Below, piece after piece: positions 61,532 through 64,000 of a stretch of DNA of 64,000 nucleotides. The DNA is taken from positions 1,704,501 through 1,768,500 of the forward strand of contig NZ_CP143423.1 in the NCBI RefSeq assembly GCF_014337925.2, in the 5' to 3' direction. The position numbers and the translations under genes were made by a program. Source of the DNA: Roseobacter fucihabitans (GTDB taxonomy: Bacteria; Pseudomonadota; Alphaproteobacteria; Rhodobacterales; Rhodobacteraceae). The notes beneath the pieces were generated by a model. The model saw only the letters and a program-made list of their open reading frames with translations, ran no database searches and was not told where the DNA came from. Positions within the stretch are counted from its first letter, which is position 1; the number at the start of each line of letters is the position of its first letter.

Positions 61532-62376
61532 TTTACGGCTCCAAGGGTCAGACCCGCGATGAAATGACGTTGCATCAGGAAGAACATCAAGACGGGCGGC
61601 AGCGCCGCGACAATAGAGCCCGCGCTCATGAGGTGATAAGCGGCGCGGAATTGCGCGTTAAACGACGTGATACCAGCGGTCACAGGTTGGCTTTCGGGCC
61701 CTTGCGTCAACACCACCGCCCAGAAATAATCGTTCCAGATGAAGGTGAAGATCAACACCGACAAGGCCGCAATTGCCGGTTTCATCAGCGGGATCACGAC
61801 GTACCAAAAGATTTTCCACTCTGCGATGCCCTCCACACGGGCCGCCTCGATCAGCTCATAGGGCAGTGCGCGGATAAAATTACGCATAAACAGCGTGCAG
61901 AATCCGGTCTGAAAGGCGATGTGAAACAGCACCAGGCCGGTCTTGGTATTATAAAGCCCCATGTCGAGCGTGAGGTCGCGCACCGGCACCATCAGGATCT
62001 GGAAGGGTACGAAGTTCCCGGCCACAAACATGAAGAAAATCCAGATGTTGGATTTGAATTTATAGATACCGAGAGCAAAGCCCGCCAGGCAGGACAGCGT
62101 CACGGCCCCGATGACGGTGGGCACGGTGATCAGCACGGAATTCAGCATGTAGCGCGGCATGTCGGAGTCAAAGAAGACCTTGCCGTAGTTGTTGAACAAC
62201 TCGAAGGATGACGGCATGCCCCAGTAGTTACCTTGGGTGAAATCCACCGCCGGTTTGATTGAGAAGGTCGCCACCGCGATCAGCGGCAGCAGCCACATGA
62301 TCAAGGCAACCGGGAGCAGGGATTGATAGGTCAGCTGCCAGGAGCGGGATGTTTTTTCGATGGGTGTCGGGAACAT
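61528..62376 (-). CDS. Carbohydrate ABC transporter permease (MalG type)
   Basis: A 282-aa permease with six hydrophobic segments and the EAA loop ELIEAARVEGIAEWKIFWYV. The C-terminus (FIAGLTLGAVK) is typical of MalG/AgaG-type subunits. GAGGAGA lies upstream of the ATG, inside the end of the YjbR gene. Pairs with the MalF-type permease one gene upstream. Confidence 0.9.
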   Translation of the reverse strand: MFPTPIEKTSRSWQLTYQSLLPVALIMWLLPLIAVATFSIKPAVDFTQGNYWGMPSSFELFNNYGKVFFDSDMPRYMLNSVLITVPTVIGAVTLSCLAGFALGIYKFKSNIWIFFMFVAGNFVPFQILMVPVRDLTLDMGLYNTKTGLVLFHIAFQTGFCTLFMRNFIRALPYELIEAARVEGIAEWKIFWYVVIPLMKPAIAALSVLIFTFIWNDYFWAVVLTQGPESQPVTAGITSFNAQFRAAYHLMSAGSIVAALPPVLMFFLMQRHFIAGLTLGAVK

Positions 62377-62377
62377 A

Positions 62378-62749
62378 TCAGGTCTCCTCGCAGGCGGGCA
62401 GGGCGGCTTGTGCCTTTTTGGTCAGGCCCGCCCGGATGGTGGTGTAGGACACGGCGATCCGGTGGGCGGCCTCCGTTACATTCAGGGAGGCCAGATCCAG
62501 CCGGACCCAGGCGCCGCGAAAATAGGCGGGCTTTCCGGCGGCCCCGGTTTCGATCAGCATCCGCGCCATTTCCGTGTCTGCACAGCGCACCACCGTGTGA
62601 TCGTCATTGGTGGCACGGGTATCGGTGTGACCGAAGCAGGTGAACATCTTGCCGCCGATTTTCCATGCATCGAGTTCGCCAGGACCGGACAAGATCGCGC
62701 CGGGCTGAACCGCACACAGCATATCAAACTCAGAACGTGTCATGAGCAT
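62378..62749 (-). CDS. MmcQ/YjbR-family protein
   Basis: A 123-aa protein of the MmcQ/YjbR fold. Characteristic features are an early Trp-Lys-Ile-Gly-Gly-Lys segment (WKIGGKMF), a central VRCADTEMARMLIE and a WVRLDL strand followed by a C-terminal helix pair. The fold is a double-wing structure sometimes called DNA-binding, but its function is not established. It sits between the two permease genes of the galactoside importer; its stop is one base before the next ATG. The start is uncertain between 62767, 62749 and 62743. Confidence 0.75.
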   Translation of the reverse strand: MLMTRSEFDMLCAVQPGAILSGPGELDAWKIGGKMFTCFGHTDTRATNDDHTVVRCADTEMARMLIETGAAGKPAYFRGAWVRLDLASLNVTEAAHRIAVSYTTIRAGLTKKAQAALPACEET

Positions 62750-62798
62750 ACTCTTTCTTTTGGCCAAAAATACTCAAATGCACGACATCCCATCCCAC

Positions 62799-63713
62799 TC
62801 ACCGGCCTTTTTCCTCACGCCACATCGACCACAGGAAATAGGCGATGAAGACGAGCATGATCAGGAACAGGATCACGGCGATGGCCGCCCCATATCCCAT
62901 GCGGAAGCCGTATTCCGAGAGCGCCTTTTCGAACATATAAAACGACAGCACACGGGTTTGCCCGAAGGGGCCGCCATTGGTCATGATCGAGATGAGGTCA
63001 AAGGAGCGTAGCGCGCCGATGATCGTCACCACAAAGGCGATAAAGGTCGCGGGTTTGAGTTGCGGGATGATGATGTACCACAGCATTTTCCAGCCCTTGG
63101 CATTGTCCAGACGCCCGGCCTCAATCTGTTCGGGGTCCACGGCGTTGAGGCCGGTGAGGTAGAGGATCATGCAATAGGCGGTTTGCGGCCAAAGCCCGGC
63201 GGCGATGATGCCATAGGTGGCAAGGTCCGGATCCCCCAGCACGTTGATGGGGCCGAGACCCACAAGTCCGAGCACGCCGTTCAACAGGCCCTCATTGGGC
63301 AGGTAGAACCAGGAGAAGACGAGACCCACGACGACCTGGCTGATCACGAAAGGAAAGAAGAAGAGCGATTTATAGAGGCGGATGCCGGTCACGGTCTGGT
63401 TGAGGAAGAGCGCGATGAACAAGCCACCTGGGATCGCCAGCAGATAAAACAGCAGCCATTTGAGGTTGTTCCACAGCGAGACCTCGAAGGCACCGTCATC
63501 CATCAGTTCGACATAATTGCCCATGCCGATGAAGGTGGCATCCCCCAAGCCGTCCCAGTCGTAAAAGGAGATCATGATCGACTGATAGATCGGCCAGATC
63601 ACATAGAAGGCAAAGAACAGCATCGCAGGGGCCAGAAACAGCCACGGTGTCACGGCAATTTCATTGCGCTTGTACCAGCTGCGCGTGGCGGGCGCGGGAT
63701 TCGGGGCTGTCAT
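62799..63713 (-). CDS. Carbohydrate ABC transporter permease (MalF type)
   Basis: A 304-aa permease with six hydrophobic segments and the EAA loop near PEQIEAGRLDNAKGWKMLWY. GAGGAGA lies nine bases upstream of the ATG. Together with the MalG-type subunit and the binding protein at the window edge it forms the galactoside importer. No ATPase gene is in the visible part of the operon. Confidence 0.9.
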   Translation of the reverse strand: MTAPNPAPATRSWYKRNEIAVTPWLFLAPAMLFFAFYVIWPIYQSIMISFYDWDGLGDATFIGMGNYVELMDDGAFEVSLWNNLKWLLFYLLAIPGGLFIALFLNQTVTGIRLYKSLFFFPFVISQVVVGLVFSWFYLPNEGLLNGVLGLVGLGPINVLGDPDLATYGIIAAGLWPQTAYCMILYLTGLNAVDPEQIEAGRLDNAKGWKMLWYIIIPQLKPATFIAFVVTIIGALRSFDLISIMTNGGPFGQTRVLSFYMFEKALSEYGFRMGYGAAIAVILFLIMLVFIAYFLWSMWREEKGR

Positions 63714-63798
63714 GGGCGCATCTCCTCGATTTTTCGCGTTTGGGGTGTCGGCGCATGGGACAGCGTGGAGGTCACGCTCTGCGATGGGCCGGAGGGTC

Positions 63799-63825
63799 GG
63801 CCGGGCGCTTGGAAGTCGCCCGGCC
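63799..63825 (-). other. Stem-loop between binding-protein and permease genes
   Basis: A perfect 9-bp stem GGCCGGGCG/CGCCCGGCC (63799-63807 with 63817-63825), 9-nt loop, no T-run. It follows the stop of the binding-protein gene by 10 bases. Confidence 0.6.
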
Positions 63826-63835
63826 GGATCGTCAT

Positions 63836-64000
63836 TTATTTGTAGACGCGTTCCTGAACCTTGTTGAGGCGGTTCAGGATGTCATCAAGGTTGTCAGGAA
63901 TCACCATGAATTCCTGAAGACCCTGCATGGCTTCGGCGGCCATTTCCGCAGGGAAGTCGCGGTCAAAGAACTGCGCGACACCACCTGAGGCATTTGCCGA
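63836..64000 (-). CDS. Extracellular solute-binding protein, C-terminal fragment (cut by window edge)
   Basis: The last 54 codons are readable on the minus strand, ending NLDDILNRLNKVQERVYK and then TAA at 63838-63836. The pattern (FFDRDFPAEMAAEAMQGLQEF, then a final helix) is that of the C-terminus of sugar-binding proteins of the MalE-like family. Its position as first gene before two permeases supports a galactoside-binding protein. The rest lies beyond 64000. Confidence 0.75.
   Translation of the reverse strand, partial: SANASGGVAQFFDRDFPAEMAAEAMQGLQEFMVIPDNLDDILNRLNKVQERVYK

Noticed and set aside
59321-61567. Very long plus-strand open frame (748 codons) opposite the alpha-galactosidase
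   Set aside because: It is the antisense shadow of a clear GH36 gene with all catalytic motifs; the predicted protein is Arg/His/Gln-rich with no domain.

Overview
The window looks like a chromosomal carbohydrate-catabolism region of an alphaproteobacterium. The likeliest source is a marine Rhodobacteraceae (Roseobacter-group) strain. This rests on high-GC coding sequence, the ABC-type glycerol system glpSTPQUV, the fructose system frcBCAK with its accessory kinase, single-domain sugar ABC ATPases, and a palindromic intergenic repeat of a type common in this group. The species assignment is inference. I saw no insertion sequence, phage gene, CRISPR array, tRNA or rRNA.

Layout. (1) 362-7848, plus strand: an NMT1/THI5-type ABC transporter followed by a CodA-like deaminase, an FAD oxidase, two flavodoxin-fold reductases and a creatininase-family amidohydrolase. 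The genes are tightly coupled up to 6935. It looks like an undescribed catabolic pathway for a small nitrogen compound. (2) 7861-19733: glpR facing away from glpD, glpS, glpT, glpP, glpQ, an unknown gene, glpU, glpV, glpK and an iron-dependent alcohol dehydrogenase. Glycerol enters by ABC transport and is converted to dihydroxyacetone phosphate. (3) 19738-24760: a ROK repressor facing away from frcBCAK (fructose uptake). (4) 24965-28485: gap, edd, eda (Entner-Doudoroff and lower glycolysis). (5) 28735-42900: a fructokinase-type PfkB kinase, then glgP, glgB, glgC, glgA, glgX, malQ and pgm, a complete glycogen synthesis and breakdown set. Near-identical LacI-type palindromes lie before gap and before the kinase. 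(6) 43134-47166: a di-haem cytochrome c peroxidase/MauG-like protein converging on a secreted FG-GAP/UnbV (CRTAC1-type) protein, which shares an operon with a ROK regulator. (7) 47368-54302: xylFHG, xylB, xylA and glucokinase. (8) 54318-64000, minus strand: a galactoside operon. It starts with the 3' end of a substrate-binding-protein gene, then a permease, a YjbR-family gene, a second permease, GH36 alpha-galactosidase, an SDR sugar dehydrogenase, dgoK, dgoA, an SMP-30 lactonase and GH42 beta-galactosidase.

How they work together. Fructose, xylose, glycerol and galactosides each have their own ABC importer and first enzymes. Carbon converges on triose phosphate and pyruvate through eda, dgoA and gap, and surplus hexose phosphate can be stored as glycogen through pgm, glgC, glgA and glgB. 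Galactose appears to be oxidised by the De Ley-Doudoroff route, but no galactonate dehydratase gene is in the window.

Most notable observations: the unassigned deaminase/oxidase/amidohydrolase cluster, whose deaminase lacks the cytosine-binding FPQ loop; complementary loss of ATPase motifs in GlpS (H-loop) and GlpT (LSGGQ), which predicts an asymmetric glycerol importer; an unknown gene inserted in the glp operon; a ROK/CRTAC1/peroxidase association beside the xylose genes; an SDR sugar dehydrogenase with Asn in place of its catalytic Lys; and a stem-loop directly after each of the five substrate-binding-protein genes.
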